Shown in pieces: positions 7,604-15,064 of a stretch of DNA of 16,978 bases. The notes under the pieces are model-generated. The model worked only from the letters and a program-made list of their open reading frames with translations. It ran no database searches and was not told the DNA's origin. The stretch lies in the NCBI GenBank assembly GCA_022360135.1, contig JAKSDM010000497.1:1-16978 (forward strand), read 5' to 3'. Source of the DNA: Pseudanabaenales cyanobacterium (GTDB lineage: Bacteria > Cyanobacteriota > Cyanobacteriia > Phormidesmidales > Phormidesmidaceae). The translations under genes and the position numbers were made by a program. The number at the start of each line of letters is the position of its first letter. Within the stretch, counting starts at the first letter, position 1.

Positions 7604-8863
7604 TTAAATCACCAGCCTGACGAACTTCTTCTTACCTACCTGCAAGACTTTATTCTGCAGATTTGTTGGGGATGCAAAGATGAGGTTGGGGTCAGAGATA
7701 CGATCGCCGTCGAGTTTGACGGCCCCTCCTTGAATTTGGCGACGGGCCTCGCTGCTGCTGGCGCAGAGTTTGCTGGCGCTCAAGATGTAAAAGAGTTTAG
7801 CGGGGAATTCAATCTCGGCTAGGGAGAATTCTGGGACGCCTTCGGCGGGTTGGCCAGCCCCTTTAACCAGCGACATTGCTGCTTGCTGGGCTTGCTGGGC
7901 CGCCGCTTCGCCATGGTATTGAGCGGTGATGTCGAAGGCCAGGAGTTTTTGGCGATCGCGGGGGGCTTCGGGCAGTTGGTTGAGCGATCGCGCGCTCAAC
8001 AGTTCGAAATATTGTTCGATCAGACTGTCAGGCGTCTTCTCCAGTTTGGAGTACATGGTGAGGGGATCTTCCCTTAACCCGACATAGTTGCCCAGAGATT
8101 TGGACATCTTTTGGGCTCCATCTGTCCCCAACAGCAGCGGCGTTAGCATGCCGAACTGGGGCGGTTGGCCATAGTAACGTTGGAGATCGCGGCCCACCGC
8201 AATATTGAACTTTTGATCGGCGCCGCCTAATTCCACATCGGCCTGTACTGCGACTGAGTCATACCCCTGCATCAACGGATAGAGAAATTCGTGTAGGTAG
8301 ATCGGGGCGCCTTGCTGATAGCGCTGAGCAAAGCCTTCCTTGGCTAACATTTGACCCGCTGTCATGGTGGAAAGGACTTCCAGGATCTTGGCTAAATTTA
8401 GCTGGGAGAGCCATTCGGAGTTATAGCGGACTTCTAGCCGGTCTGAATTGCAGTCTAGAATCGGGCGCACCTGATCCAAATAGGTCTTAGCATTCGCTTT
8501 CACCTCCGCTTGGCTCAACTGACGGCGGACTTCAGATTTTCCTTCTGGATCTCCAATCCGAGCTGTAAAATCACCGATAATAAGTACAGCTGTATGTCCG
8601 GCATCCTGGAAAGCCCTCAGCTTTCTCACTGGAATGCTATGGCCCAAGTGAATTTCAGCCCCAGTGGGATCAATCCCTAGTTTGACTCGGAGTGGGCGAT
8701 CGCTTTGCTGGATCCGGACCGCCAAGTTTTGGTTAGGGTCTGCTGTATCAGGCTGATCGGGAAACACTTCACTCACTCCCCGGTATATCCCCTGCAGTTC
8801 CTCAGGAATCTGGGCGGATTGAACCGGATTATTAGCCGTCTTCGTGAAGTGGATATCTTTCAT
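7604..8863 (-). CDS. tyrS: Tyrosyl-tRNA synthetase
   Basis: Class I aminoacyl-tRNA synthetase that charges tRNA-Tyr, 419 residues. The HIGH signature appears as HLGH (72-75, in GIDPTGAEIHLGH) and the second signature is an exact KMSKS (252-256). The tyrosine-site region QADVELGGADQKFN lies at about 207-220. An S4-like RNA-binding domain occupies roughly 355-419 (SASKLCASSSEARRQIQGG). The HLGH plus KMSKS pattern and short S4 tail fit the bacterial TyrZ-like subclass. It is first in a tight pair with pyrF. The ATG at 8863 lacks a strong Shine-Dalgarno. No T-box or other leader element is recognisable upstream, though two small hairpins lie in the divergent intergenic region. Confidence 0.97.
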   Translation of the reverse strand: MKDIHFTKTANNPVQSAQIPEELQGIYRGVSEVFPDQPDTADPNQNLAVRIQQSDRPLRVKLGIDPTGAEIHLGHSIPVRKLRAFQDAGHTAVLIIGDFTARIGDPEGKSEVRRQLSQAEVKANAKTYLDQVRPILDCNSDRLEVRYNSEWLSQLNLAKILEVLSTMTAGQMLAKEGFAQRYQQGAPIYLHEFLYPLMQGYDSVAVQADVELGGADQKFNIAVGRDLQRYYGQPPQFGMLTPLLLGTDGAQKMSKSLGNYVGLREDPLTMYSKLEKTPDSLIEQYFELLSARSLNQLPEAPRDRQKLLAFDITAQYHGEAAAQQAQQAAMSLVKGAGQPAEGVPEFSLAEIEFPAKLFYILSASKLCASSSEARRQIQGGAVKLDGDRISDPNLIFASPTNLQNKVLQVGKKKFVRLVI

Positions 8864-9207
8864 AAAGTTTAGTGCTGGACATTTAGAGACTGTAAGGGGA
8901 GCATCTCATATCTTTGCAAATTTATCCCTGAGCAATAGCGACCTCGGCTGTCTAAATTTTCTAAGGGTCATCTTACCCTCTGGATGGGATACTGGCATAT
9001 CCCAACCGGCGCAGAAAATCAACCAGAAAAAAACCATGGGCAAAGTGATAGATGGGTATGATTTATCCAACCCTGAGACTTAAACAGCTGTTTTTAGATC
9101 AAGACGACATCTTTGAGATCAATCCAACATTATTTAACTACCAAGCTTCTATAATTGCAGAACTCGTAGACGACAGATAACCCATTCGCTGAGGAAGTAG
9201 CTCAACT
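8864..9207. other. Divergent intergenic region between tyrS and the penicillin-binding protein gene
   Basis: About 340 bases with no gene; it must carry the promoters for both flanking genes. Two neighbouring inverted repeats are present: AGGGT/ACCCT (8964-8968 and 8975-8979) and TGGGATA/TATCCCA (8985-8991 and 8998-9004, loop CTGGCA). A TATAAT at 9150-9155 is the best promoter element. Confidence 0.55.
9150..9155 (+). promoter_or_regulatory. Candidate -10 element for the penicillin-binding protein gene
   Basis: An exact TATAAT stands 52 bases before the GTG at 9208 and on the correct strand. At 17-18 bases upstream the sequence (AACATT/ACATTA) is only a poor -35 match, so this is a plausible but unproven promoter. 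Confidence 0.4.
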
Positions 9208-11127
9208 GTGTCATCGAATACTATTCGACAAGCGCGATCGCGAGAGCCCGAAAGATCAACCGATATTTTGAAGTTTGTCCAAGATGTTGGCCAAGTGACT
9301 GCGGCCACCATCCTAGGCGTCACAATGCTCTCAAGTTCCGTGATTGCAGGAGGATTGGTGGGATTAGCCGTCAGTTTTCGCAATCTGCCGGATGTCCGAG
9401 TGCTGCGCAATTATATCCCCACAGAAACCAGCTACATCTACGATATTAATGGTACGTTGTTGGACAGCCTCCATGATGAAGTCAATCGGGAGGTGGTCAA
9501 CATTGATGACATTTCTGCTCACCTTAAGCGGGCCGTCCTAGCGATTGAAGATAGCTACTTCTTCAACCACCAAGGGATTAATCCCAGCAGCGTCGCCCGA
9601 GCATTTCTGGCGAATATGAGCGCTGGGGAAACGGTTGAGGGGGGATCAACCATCACGATGCAGTTGGTCAAAAACCTCTTCCTTAACCCCGAACGGACAA
9701 TGAGCCGCAAAATTGCTGAGGCAGTGCTGGCGCTGCGGTTGGAACAGATCTTCAACAAAAACCAGGTTCTGGAAATGTATCTGAATCAGGTTTATTGGGG
9801 CCACAACACTTATGGGGTTGAGACAGCTGCTCAGAGCTACTTTAACAAACCTGCAAGCGACTTAACCCTGGCTGAAGCCGCCATGATGGCAGGGCTGATT
9901 CAGGCGCCAGAGGAATATAGTCCATTCGTTAATTATCCACTCGCTAAGGAACGCCAGGCGATCGTCCTCAGCCGTATGCGTCAGCTCAAGTGGATCACGG
10001 CTGAAGAGGAAGCTGCAGCTAAAGCTCAGCCAATTCGCTTAGGCCAGATTACCTCCTTCCAATTAAGTCAGGCTCCCTATGTGACCGAAGCCGTGGTTCA
10101 AGAATTAATCGAGCAGTTTGGTCAGGAGTATATTGTCAAGGGCGGCATTCGGGTTCAAACCACGATCGATCTTAAATTTCAGAGACTTGCTGAGGAAACG
10201 GTTAGACGAAATCATCGGATTTTGCACCAAAGAGGACTTTATGCTGACCAGATAGCTTTGGTGGCCATTGACCCACGCACCCATTTTGTCAAGGCGATGG
10301 TCGGTGGGGTAGATTATCGCACGAGTCAATTCAATCGAGCTGTCCAGGCCTATCGACAGCCAGGATCTTCTTTCAAACCTTTCGTCTATTACGCCGCCTT
10401 CGCTTCCGGCCGCTATACCCCTGATAGCACAATTAGCGATTCACCCGTCAGTTATCCCGATGGGTATGAGTATTATTCTCCCCGTAACTATGATGGTTCC
10501 TTCATGGGAACCATCACCTTGCGTAAAGCGCTGGAAGTCTCTCGCAATGTGCCTGCCGTTAAGCTAGGGCAAGCGGTGAGTGTGAGCCGAATTGTTGAGA
10601 TCTGCCGCACTCTTGGGATTAACAGTCCAATGGAGCCGGTGACTTCTCTGCCATTAGGGGCTGTGGATCTTACCCCGATGGAGATGGCGGGCGCCTATGC
10701 CACGTTTGCCAGTAACGGCTGGTATTCTGAGCCTACCTTTATCGTTCAAGTGACAGATAGCTCAGGCAATGTGCTGCTCGACAATACTCCCAAACCGCAA
10801 TTAGTGCTAGACCCCTGGGCGACGGCGGCGCTTACAGATGTGCTTCAGGGGGTGATTAATCGGGGGACTGGAACGGCGGCTAGGTTGGATCGCCCTGCTG
10901 CTGGCAAGACAGGAACGACTGATTCTCAAAGGGATATTTGGTTCGTGGGATATGTCCCCCAACTCGCGACTGCAGTCTGGGTTGGCAACGACGATTATAC
11001 GCCTATGGGAGCAGGCGCAACCGGGGGTGGTTTTGTCGCTCCTATTTGGCGAGACTTCATGGCTCGGGCTTTGGCGGGAGTTCCGGTGGAGCCATTCCGG
11101 CGGCCCTCTGATTTCGTCAAACCCTAA
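9208..11127 (+). CDS. Class A penicillin-binding protein (PBP1A-type)
   Basis: Bifunctional peptidoglycan polymerase and cross-linking enzyme anchored in the inner membrane, 639 residues. TM segment about 32-58. The glycosyltransferase (GT51) domain has catalytic E114 in AIEDSYFFNHQG and the EGGSTITMQLVKNLFL motif (144-159); many homologues have QQL where this has MQL. Transpeptidase motifs are complete: SSFK with nucleophile S387 and K390, SRN at 445-447, and KTGTT at 567-571. The GTG start at 9208 is supported by GAGGAAG about 10 bases upstream. The C-terminus ends soon after the transpeptidase domain, with no added PASTA or FN3 domain. It diverges from tyrS and converges on the DUF1825-type gene. 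Function is firm; which paralogue it is cannot be told here. Confidence 0.96.
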   Translation: MSSNTIRQARSREPERSTDILKFVQDVGQVTAATILGVTMLSSSVIAGGLVGLAVSFRNLPDVRVLRNYIPTETSYIYDINGTLLDSLHDEVNREVVNIDDISAHLKRAVLAIEDSYFFNHQGINPSSVARAFLANMSAGETVEGGSTITMQLVKNLFLNPERTMSRKIAEAVLALRLEQIFNKNQVLEMYLNQVYWGHNTYGVETAAQSYFNKPASDLTLAEAAMMAGLIQAPEEYSPFVNYPLAKERQAIVLSRMRQLKWITAEEEAAAKAQPIRLGQITSFQLSQAPYVTEAVVQELIEQFGQEYIVKGGIRVQTTIDLKFQRLAEETVRRNHRILHQRGLYADQIALVAIDPRTHFVKAMVGGVDYRTSQFNRAVQAYRQPGSSFKPFVYYAAFASGRYTPDSTISDSPVSYPDGYEYYSPRNYDGSFMGTITLRKALEVSRNVPAVKLGQAVSVSRIVEICRTLGINSPMEPVTSLPLGAVDLTPMEMAGAYATFASNGWYSEPTFIVQVTDSSGNVLLDNTPKPQLVLDPWATAALTDVLQGVINRGTGTAARLDRPAAGKTGTTDSQRDIWFVGYVPQLATAVWVGNDDYTPMGAGATGGGFVAPIWRDFMARALAGVPVEPFRRPSDFVKP

Positions 11128-11128
11128 G

Positions 11129-11148
11129 GTAGGGATTGATGATCCTAC
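11129..11148. terminator. Weak hairpin between convergent stops
   Basis: GTAGG-g-AT (11129-11136) pairs with ATCCTAC (11142-11148), with one bulged G and a 5-base loop. It starts just after the PBP stop (11125-11127) and spans the DUF1825 stop (11145-11147). Position suits a shared bidirectional terminator, but there is no proper U-tract on either side. Confidence 0.35.
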
Positions 11149-11468
11149 GACGGGTTATCTATTTCAGATTTCATCCGCTCCAGGGTCTGGTTCATTTGCT
11201 CAAACATCTGGTGAGGGGTAATTCCAAACTGGTTGAGTTGGGTTTTGAGCTGTTGCACCGTCATTTGAGCCATAAAATCCTCAGACAGTTCGAACCGCTT
11301 CATAAAGATGCGGTAGCGATCCATGATATTTTCCATCTGCTCAATAAAGAGTTTTTTACCCTCACGGTCAAACTTGCCATAATCACCGCCTAACTGCATC
11401 AGGGACTGGTAGTCCTGAAACAGCTTCATCGCTTCTTGTTGAATAATCTCAGAATCAAAAAATCCCAT
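11145..11468 (-). CDS. DUF1825-family small protein
   Basis: A 107-residue, highly charged, predicted helical protein, starting MGFFDSEIIQQEAMKLFQDY and rich in Met, Gln and Lys/Glu. It matches my memory of the DUF1825 family, which is widespread in cyanobacteria and has no established biochemical function. No signal peptide, membrane segment or metal site is evident. GGGAGAAGG directly before the ATG at 11468 supports the start. It is tail-to-tail with the penicillin-binding protein gene and has no co-directional close neighbour, so context gives no role. Confidence 0.85.
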   Translation of the reverse strand: MGFFDSEIIQQEAMKLFQDYQSLMQLGGDYGKFDREGKKLFIEQMENIMDRYRIFMKRFELSEDFMAQMTVQQLKTQLNQFGITPHQMFEQMNQTLERMKSEIDNPS

Positions 11469-11915
11469 CCTTCTCCCACCTATCTATTCACGGTGCGCCG
11501 ACTATTTGAGCTAGAGGTATCCAGAAACTACATCTCAACCGTTACTTAACAGGAAATTGCAAAATACTATCCGGTTGGATCAATAAGTTGACTAAAAAGT
11601 CTCTATTGCAAGACGATCGCACTCAGCCATTTGATAGTCTGACTCGTTTGAAACTGTTTCATATAAATATTCGGCTCCATGCATTTAGAATAAAGGGTTT
11701 AAGTAACCAAGCAAAGGTGAGATATCCCCACCTTCTAGGCCACGACACCAGCCTAAGCCCCATGTCGTCCTGCCAGGTGATTTTTTGGGTTGGAGCATTA
11801 GGTGATTGTTGAGTAAGAATGTACCCCAATTCAACGCTGGTAGGGGCGCACGGCCGTTCGTCCCCGATCGATCTCCTGGGATTAAGTGCAACCGAGTTTA
11901 CACAGAATATACGCC
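11469..11915. other. Intergenic region with GC-rich near-palindrome
   Basis: About 450 bases. Open frames exist on both strands but none has recognisable protein features, a convincing start or a ribosome-binding site. The right half contains the near-palindrome at 11843-11864. The rest is composition-neutral and I see no further structure. Confidence 0.5.
11843..11864. repeat. GC-rich near-palindrome, dispersed cyanobacterial repeat type
   Basis: GGGGCG at 11843 pairs with CGTCCC at 11859-11864 around a perfect ACGGCCGT core (11850-11857), with one C/T mismatch and one G-T wobble. It follows GTA, giving the start GTAGGGGCGCACGGCCGT, which resembles a palindrome often seen scattered in cyanobacterial intergenic DNA. 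The family assignment is from memory. Confidence 0.5.
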
Positions 11916-12827
11916 TTAGTGTTTCTTCACAAAGAAACTCAAAAGCCAATCGCGACGTCTCTTTTTTGAAGATTGATTTCTGTTTGAGGCTTTCAGATCG
12001 ATATTGAGCTGTTGGGCGTACTTCAAGGCCACAGGATGCTTTGAATCGAGTTTTAAGGCTTGGCGAAAGTGGACTTTAGCCATCCCTGGCAACCTCTGTA
12101 ACCAATAGGCTTGCCCTAGTAGAGAATGGTAGTCACTATTGCTAGGTTGAATTTTGAGGGCGTCTCGCATTTCCTGAATCGCCAGGGCATGATTGCCTTT
12201 CTGCAGGTACTCCCTGGCTCTAATGGCATGGCGCTCAGCATAGTTAACCGTCGATTGGTTAAGTTCTACATCAACGGGGGGGATGGAGACTTGACTGATG
12301 TCTTGGGCGGCCACCAAACCTGTACGCTTCTGCCGAATGACGAGATCGCCCATCTTTCGCCGCAGATAGACCAAGTTCAACTCCCCGATCTGTTGCGTGA
12401 TCTGTTCAAAGCTATTGGCAGCCTCATATTGATGAGTCGCTAGAGTTGCTATCATTTGCTCGTAGAACATTTCAACCTCAGGCTCAGCGATCGCCAGCAG
12501 TTGGTTAGCAAGCTCGCTATCCGGAGTCAATTTGTTTTCTCGACTCAAACGACGAACCCGAAATCTCAAAGTAGCTAGTGTTTCAGCCCGTCCCTTGGCT
12601 TGCTTGAGTCTTTGATAAGAAGGATTGACTAGACGCGCCAAAACTTGGCCGACAAAGGCGTGACTCTCGGAATCTTTATTCGTTTGGACGTCTGGATGGA
12701 GCAGTTTTGCAACCTGACGGTAGCGCTTTAGAATTCGGCTTTCATCTGCCGTTACAGATACCCCTAGCACCGCATAGGGATCTGAAAATTTCTTTATCCA
12801 ATCTGGAGAAAAGGACATCTGGGACAT
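11916..12827 (-). CDS. J-domain protein with C-terminal TPR repeats
   Basis: Putative DnaJ-like co-chaperone. With the start used here (MSQMSFSPDWIKKF, 303 residues) the J-domain is about residues 15-75: DPYAVLGVSVTADES, then KRYRQVAKLLHPDVQ with the HPD signature at 44-46 that stimulates Hsp70 ATPase. No zinc-binding or DnaJ C-terminal substrate domain follows. Instead there is a helical middle and about two TPR units (about 196-275, AREYLQKGNHALAIQEMRDA and LGQAYWLQRLPGMAKVHFRQ), then a basic tail (SKKRRRDWLLSFFVKK). It probably recruits DnaK to specific partners through the TPRs; that is inference. Start is uncertain: TTG at 12863 and ATGs at 12848, 12827 and 12818 are all in frame and none has a clear Shine-Dalgarno. 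Confidence 0.88.
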   Translation of the reverse strand: MSQMSFSPDWIKKFSDPYAVLGVSVTADESRILKRYRQVAKLLHPDVQTNKDSESHAFVGQVLARLVNPSYQRLKQAKGRAETLATLRFRVRRLSRENKLTPDSELANQLLAIAEPEVEMFYEQMIATLATHQYEAANSFEQITQQIGELNLVYLRRKMGDLVIRQKRTGLVAAQDISQVSIPPVDVELNQSTVNYAERHAIRAREYLQKGNHALAIQEMRDALKIQPSNSDYHSLLGQAYWLQRLPGMAKVHFRQALKLDSKHPVALKYAQQLNIDLKASNRNQSSKKRRRDWLLSFFVKKH

Positions 12828-12956
12828 TAAAGAGGCAGCTTCAAGCATCAGAATATTAAACAAGATTGATCGCGATCGCCTGATGGAGCACAGCAGGACT
12901 TAAAGATTATCTTAATTAGGAGCGTCTAACTCAGTGCGACTGCGCTAGGCTACCCA

Positions 12957-12986
12957 TTACAAGAAACTCCTTCAAGTTTCTTGTAA
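12957..12986. repeat. Perfect 12-bp inverted repeat (hairpin)
   Basis: TTACAAGAAACT (12957-12968) is the exact reverse complement of AGTTTCTTGTAA (12975-12986); the loop is CCTTCA. No T-run follows on either strand, so it is not a standard terminator. It lies about 130 bases upstream of the J-domain start and could be an operator, an RNA element or the trace of a mobile element. Confidence 0.85.
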
Positions 12987-13071
12987 GCAATTTACTGAAA
13001 AAATTCCTGAGGAGCTTCCCGGCAAAGACTTTAGCCATTATCAACTCCCCCTCTGTTTGGTCTTATGGTAT

Positions 13072-13200
13072 GGTCCCAATTATGGGGGACCTTGAGTTCA
13101 GTCCTCCCGAATTGGGAGACTGTAGGATAACCGATAAGGTCTTTCCGAGAAATTATCTAAAAGATCAGTTTCAGGGAGTTCAAAATTCTGCACTGCCCCC
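13072..13200. repeat. Degenerate dispersed repeat with two hairpins
   Basis: Hairpin 1: GGTCCC (13072-13077) with GGGACC (13086-13091). Hairpin 2: GTCCTCCC-GAATT-GGGAGAC (13101-13120) with one bulged base. Further on, a CTGCCCCCTAAA motif lies near 13193-13204. The pattern of CCCAATT..GGGGGAC arms flanking a GAGTTC-type spacer resembles noncoding dispersed repeats common in cyanobacterial genomes. The family call is from memory and the outer limits are approximate. Confidence 0.45.
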
Positions 13201-13564
13201 TAAAATCATTAAATTTCATCTCCTAATGAGATATAGCGTAATAGAAACGTCCCTCGCACCTCAGTGAGAAACCCTCTAAGATGTTTGTGAATCGTATCCT
13301 GCACCCTATAGAAAGCATAAACCTAAAGTTTTGAGAAATGCATCGTATAGATGTCGGAAGTTCCCTGTTATACCTTCAGCTTAAATTATTCTCAGCGAAA
13401 ACTTGGGTTTAGCAGAAACTAAGTCCTCAGCTTTACAGAGGTTTAATTAACTTAGGGGTAAATTCCCAGCTGGGTTCAAAATTCTACGTTGAAAGCGGAA
13501 GGTTCAACCTATTTATTCCCTCGTTATCTGTTTTAATCGACCTGTTGCTGATTAGTTGCTGAGT

Positions 13565-13966
13565 ATGCCCCGTTCGCCTAGAAACCGCAAAATCGCAATT
13601 GCCCTGGCTTTTGTCAGCGCTTTAGGACTAGCGCCTATCCCCCTGACAGGGCTACATAAGTTCTATGTAGGACAACCCGGTTGGGGAATCCTTTATCTGT
13701 TGTTGAGCTGGAGTCCAATTCCTGGAATCGCCAGTGTAATTGAGGGGATTTGGTACTTATCTCTAACGGACGAGGAATTTGTCGCCCGCTTGGGAGGAAA
13801 ACACTCTCAAGCAGTGGTAACGCCACCTTCTAGCACAACTAATCCAGCTCAGGTGGGGGCGATCGCCGAGGCCCTGCGCCAGCTCGATCAACTCCGCCAA
13901 GAGGGACTGATTTCCGAGTACGAATTTGAACAGAAGCGGCGTAATTTGTTGGATCAAATTGCTTAG
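13565..13966 (+). CDS. TM2 domain membrane protein with C-terminal SHOCT motif
   Basis: A 133-residue small membrane protein of unknown function. Residues about 9-65 form a TM2-type domain: two hydrophobic helices (IAIALAFVSALGLAPIPLTG and WGILYLLLSWSPIPGIASVI) around the typical GLHKFYVGQPGWG turn, ending ILYL..IEGIWYLSLTDEEF. A Pro/Ser/Thr-rich linker leads to a SHOCT-like helical motif (about 103-133): ALRQLDQLRQEGLISEYEFEQKRRNLLDQI. The ATG at 13565 is preferred because the protein then begins MPRSPRNRK just before the domain; a TTG at 13556 is also in frame. No strong Shine-Dalgarno is visible. A helix-hairpin-helix gene follows on the same strand 111 bases downstream, across a G-rich spacer. 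Confidence 0.85.
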   Translation: MPRSPRNRKIAIALAFVSALGLAPIPLTGLHKFYVGQPGWGILYLLLSWSPIPGIASVIEGIWYLSLTDEEFVARLGGKHSQAVVTPPSSTTNPAQVGAIAEALRQLDQLRQEGLISEYEFEQKRRNLLDQIA

Positions 13967-14077
13967 AAGAATTGGGGACTGGGTGAAAGGAGGTGAGACT
14001 GGGGGAGCAGGGAGTAAAGTATAGGGTGGGGGGTGAGGGGAAAAGTATTAAGCTGAACGAAAAGAGAGGATTCTGCC
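13967..14077. repeat. G-rich low-complexity spacer
   Basis: The gap between the TM2 and helix-hairpin-helix genes is strongly G-rich on the plus strand at about 13974-14041 (GGGGACTGGG, GGGGGAGCAGGGAG, GGGTGGGGGGTGAGGGG). It resembles the complement of the CCCCTGCT-type runs found inside the kinase gene at 1411-1460. The end of the gap (GAGAGGA at 14064-14070) is the ribosome-binding site of the next gene. Confidence 0.55.
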
Positions 14078-14614
14078 TTGTTAAAGCGATTACGATCTGG
14101 GTTGGTCTCGCAGCTGAGCCCTCTGCGATCGCGCATTCTTAACGACCCTTACTATCGGTTGCAGTCGTTGGAGGAGATAGCATTGGCTGCGAGTCTAGGG
14201 GTTAAAATTGATGTCAATCAGGCCACTATTGATGACTGGTTGAGGCTGCCAGGCATCTCCATTCATCAGGCGCGATCGCTAGCCACACTCACCCAAGCGG
14301 GAGTCCAATTCTATGGTCTGGAAGATCTGGCTGCTGCGTTGAATCTACCGCTACAACGACTGAAATTTTTCCAACCGATTCTGCAGTTCTGCTATTACGA
14401 CACGGAAAAATCTAACCAAATTCAGCCAATTAACCCCAATCACACCTCTATAGAACAACTCACTCGTCTTCCCGTTGTTGATCTCTATCTCGCTAGAGCA
14501 ATTGTGCAGCAGCGACAAAAGGCTGGCCCATATCGAAATCTAGCTGATTTACAGCAACGGCTAACATTACCGGCGTCCCTGACAGCCAAGTTAATGCATT
14601 ATCTGTGCTTCTAA
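14078..14614 (+). CDS. ComEA-like helix-hairpin-helix protein
   Basis: A 178-residue protein with two helix-hairpin-helix units of the kind found in ComEA and other DNA-binding proteins. Unit 1, about residues 45-95: VNQATIDDWLRLPGISIHQA followed by LATLTQAGVQFYGLEDLAAA. Unit 2, about 120-172: INPNHTSIEQLTRLPVVDLY, then AIVQQRQKAGPYRNLADLQQ. Unlike typical ComEA there is no membrane anchor or signal peptide, so a cytoplasmic DNA-binding role is more likely than periplasmic DNA uptake; this is inference. Translation probably starts at TTG 14078, supported by GAGAGGA 7 bases upstream; no in-frame ATG before it is possible within that spacing. It may share a transcript with the TM2 gene. Confidence 0.85.
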   Translation: MLKRLRSGLVSQLSPLRSRILNDPYYRLQSLEEIALAASLGVKIDVNQATIDDWLRLPGISIHQARSLATLTQAGVQFYGLEDLAAALNLPLQRLKFFQPILQFCYYDTEKSNQIQPINPNHTSIEQLTRLPVVDLYLARAIVQQRQKAGPYRNLADLQQRLTLPASLTAKLMHYLCF

Positions 14615-14792
14615 AAATCTCTGCGACTCTTTCGGCTACTCTATGCAGAGTTAAGATCAAGGCGCCAGCACATTAGACAACGTAACTGAAAATCATCAAA
14701 GTTTCTACAACCATAATCTGACTGTTTGATCAACCTTAATGGATTATTCATCCCAATCTTTCGCCGTCTCAAAGAGATTACCCAATGACTCT

Positions 14793-15064
14793 TTATGAAT
14801 CCCAAGCATTTCGGCGGCTTGGCGAATCATCGCCAGGAGCCTTGGAAATTACCTTGGAAATTACCTTATTCAGGACACGCACTCCGCCGATTGCAACAGC
14901 TCCCATCGCCAGCTCAGAGTTTTCGGGAAGACCCAATTTTCGCACCAGACAAATATCCAATGGCAGATTGAGCCTATTCGCTATCTCAAAAGCAACCGGC
15001 GTCCCTCCCCAAGGAAGCGCCAGAACGATAACATTTGGACGCTTAGCATATATCTCGCCTCGTG
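14793..15064 (-). pseudogene. Phosphoribosyltransferase fragment
   Basis: Translating the minus strand gives a piece of a Pribosyltran-type phosphoribosyltransferase: YAKRPNVIVLALPWGGTPVA, FEIANRLNLPLDICLVRKLG, LPENSELAMGAVAIGGVRVL. Family members usually read LALPRGG here, so a W replaces R. Both ends are missing: there is no start codon or N-terminal RxxAG region, and the PRPP-binding DDG.ATG segment is absent. After GGVRVLN the sequence becomes a 12-bp tandem duplication (14840-14863, encoding VISKVISK) and then unrelated residues to a stop at 14793. A hairpin TGGCGA/TCGCCA lies at 14820-14835. It begins immediately after the stop of the phosphatase-like gene, marking a rearrangement junction. 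Confidence 0.8.
14840..14863. repeat. 12-bp tandem duplication
   Basis: CCTTGGAAATTA occurs twice back to back (14840-14851 and 14852-14863), followed by a partial third copy CCTT. It lies at the point where homology of the phosphoribosyltransferase fragment ends, consistent with slippage in unselected sequence. Confidence 0.8.

Larger units (their letters stand above)
12864..13564. other. Long divergent intergenic region rich in inverted repeats
   Basis: About 700 bases between the J-domain gene (minus) and the TM2 gene (plus). It contains a GCGATCGC site (12872-12879), a perfect 12-bp hairpin (12957-12986), a two-hairpin repeat-like block (about 13072-13200), and a 10-base palindrome CCCAGCTGGG (13465-13474). 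The 12-mer GTTCAAAATTCT occurs twice, near 13178 and 13474. An open frame at 13070-13267 runs through the repeat block and does not look like a gene. Confidence 0.55.

Noticed and set aside
11659..11949. Minus-strand 96-codon frame and overlapping frames on both strands
   Set aside because: It overlaps the end of the J-domain gene and runs through a GC-rich palindrome; no domain or start signal.
13070..13267. Plus-strand 65-codon frame
   Set aside because: It is read through the two-hairpin repeat block, without a ribosome-binding site or protein-like pattern.
13465..13500. GGTTCAAAATTCT as a tRNA T-arm
   Set aside because: No matching stem, anticodon arm or acceptor stem can be built around it.
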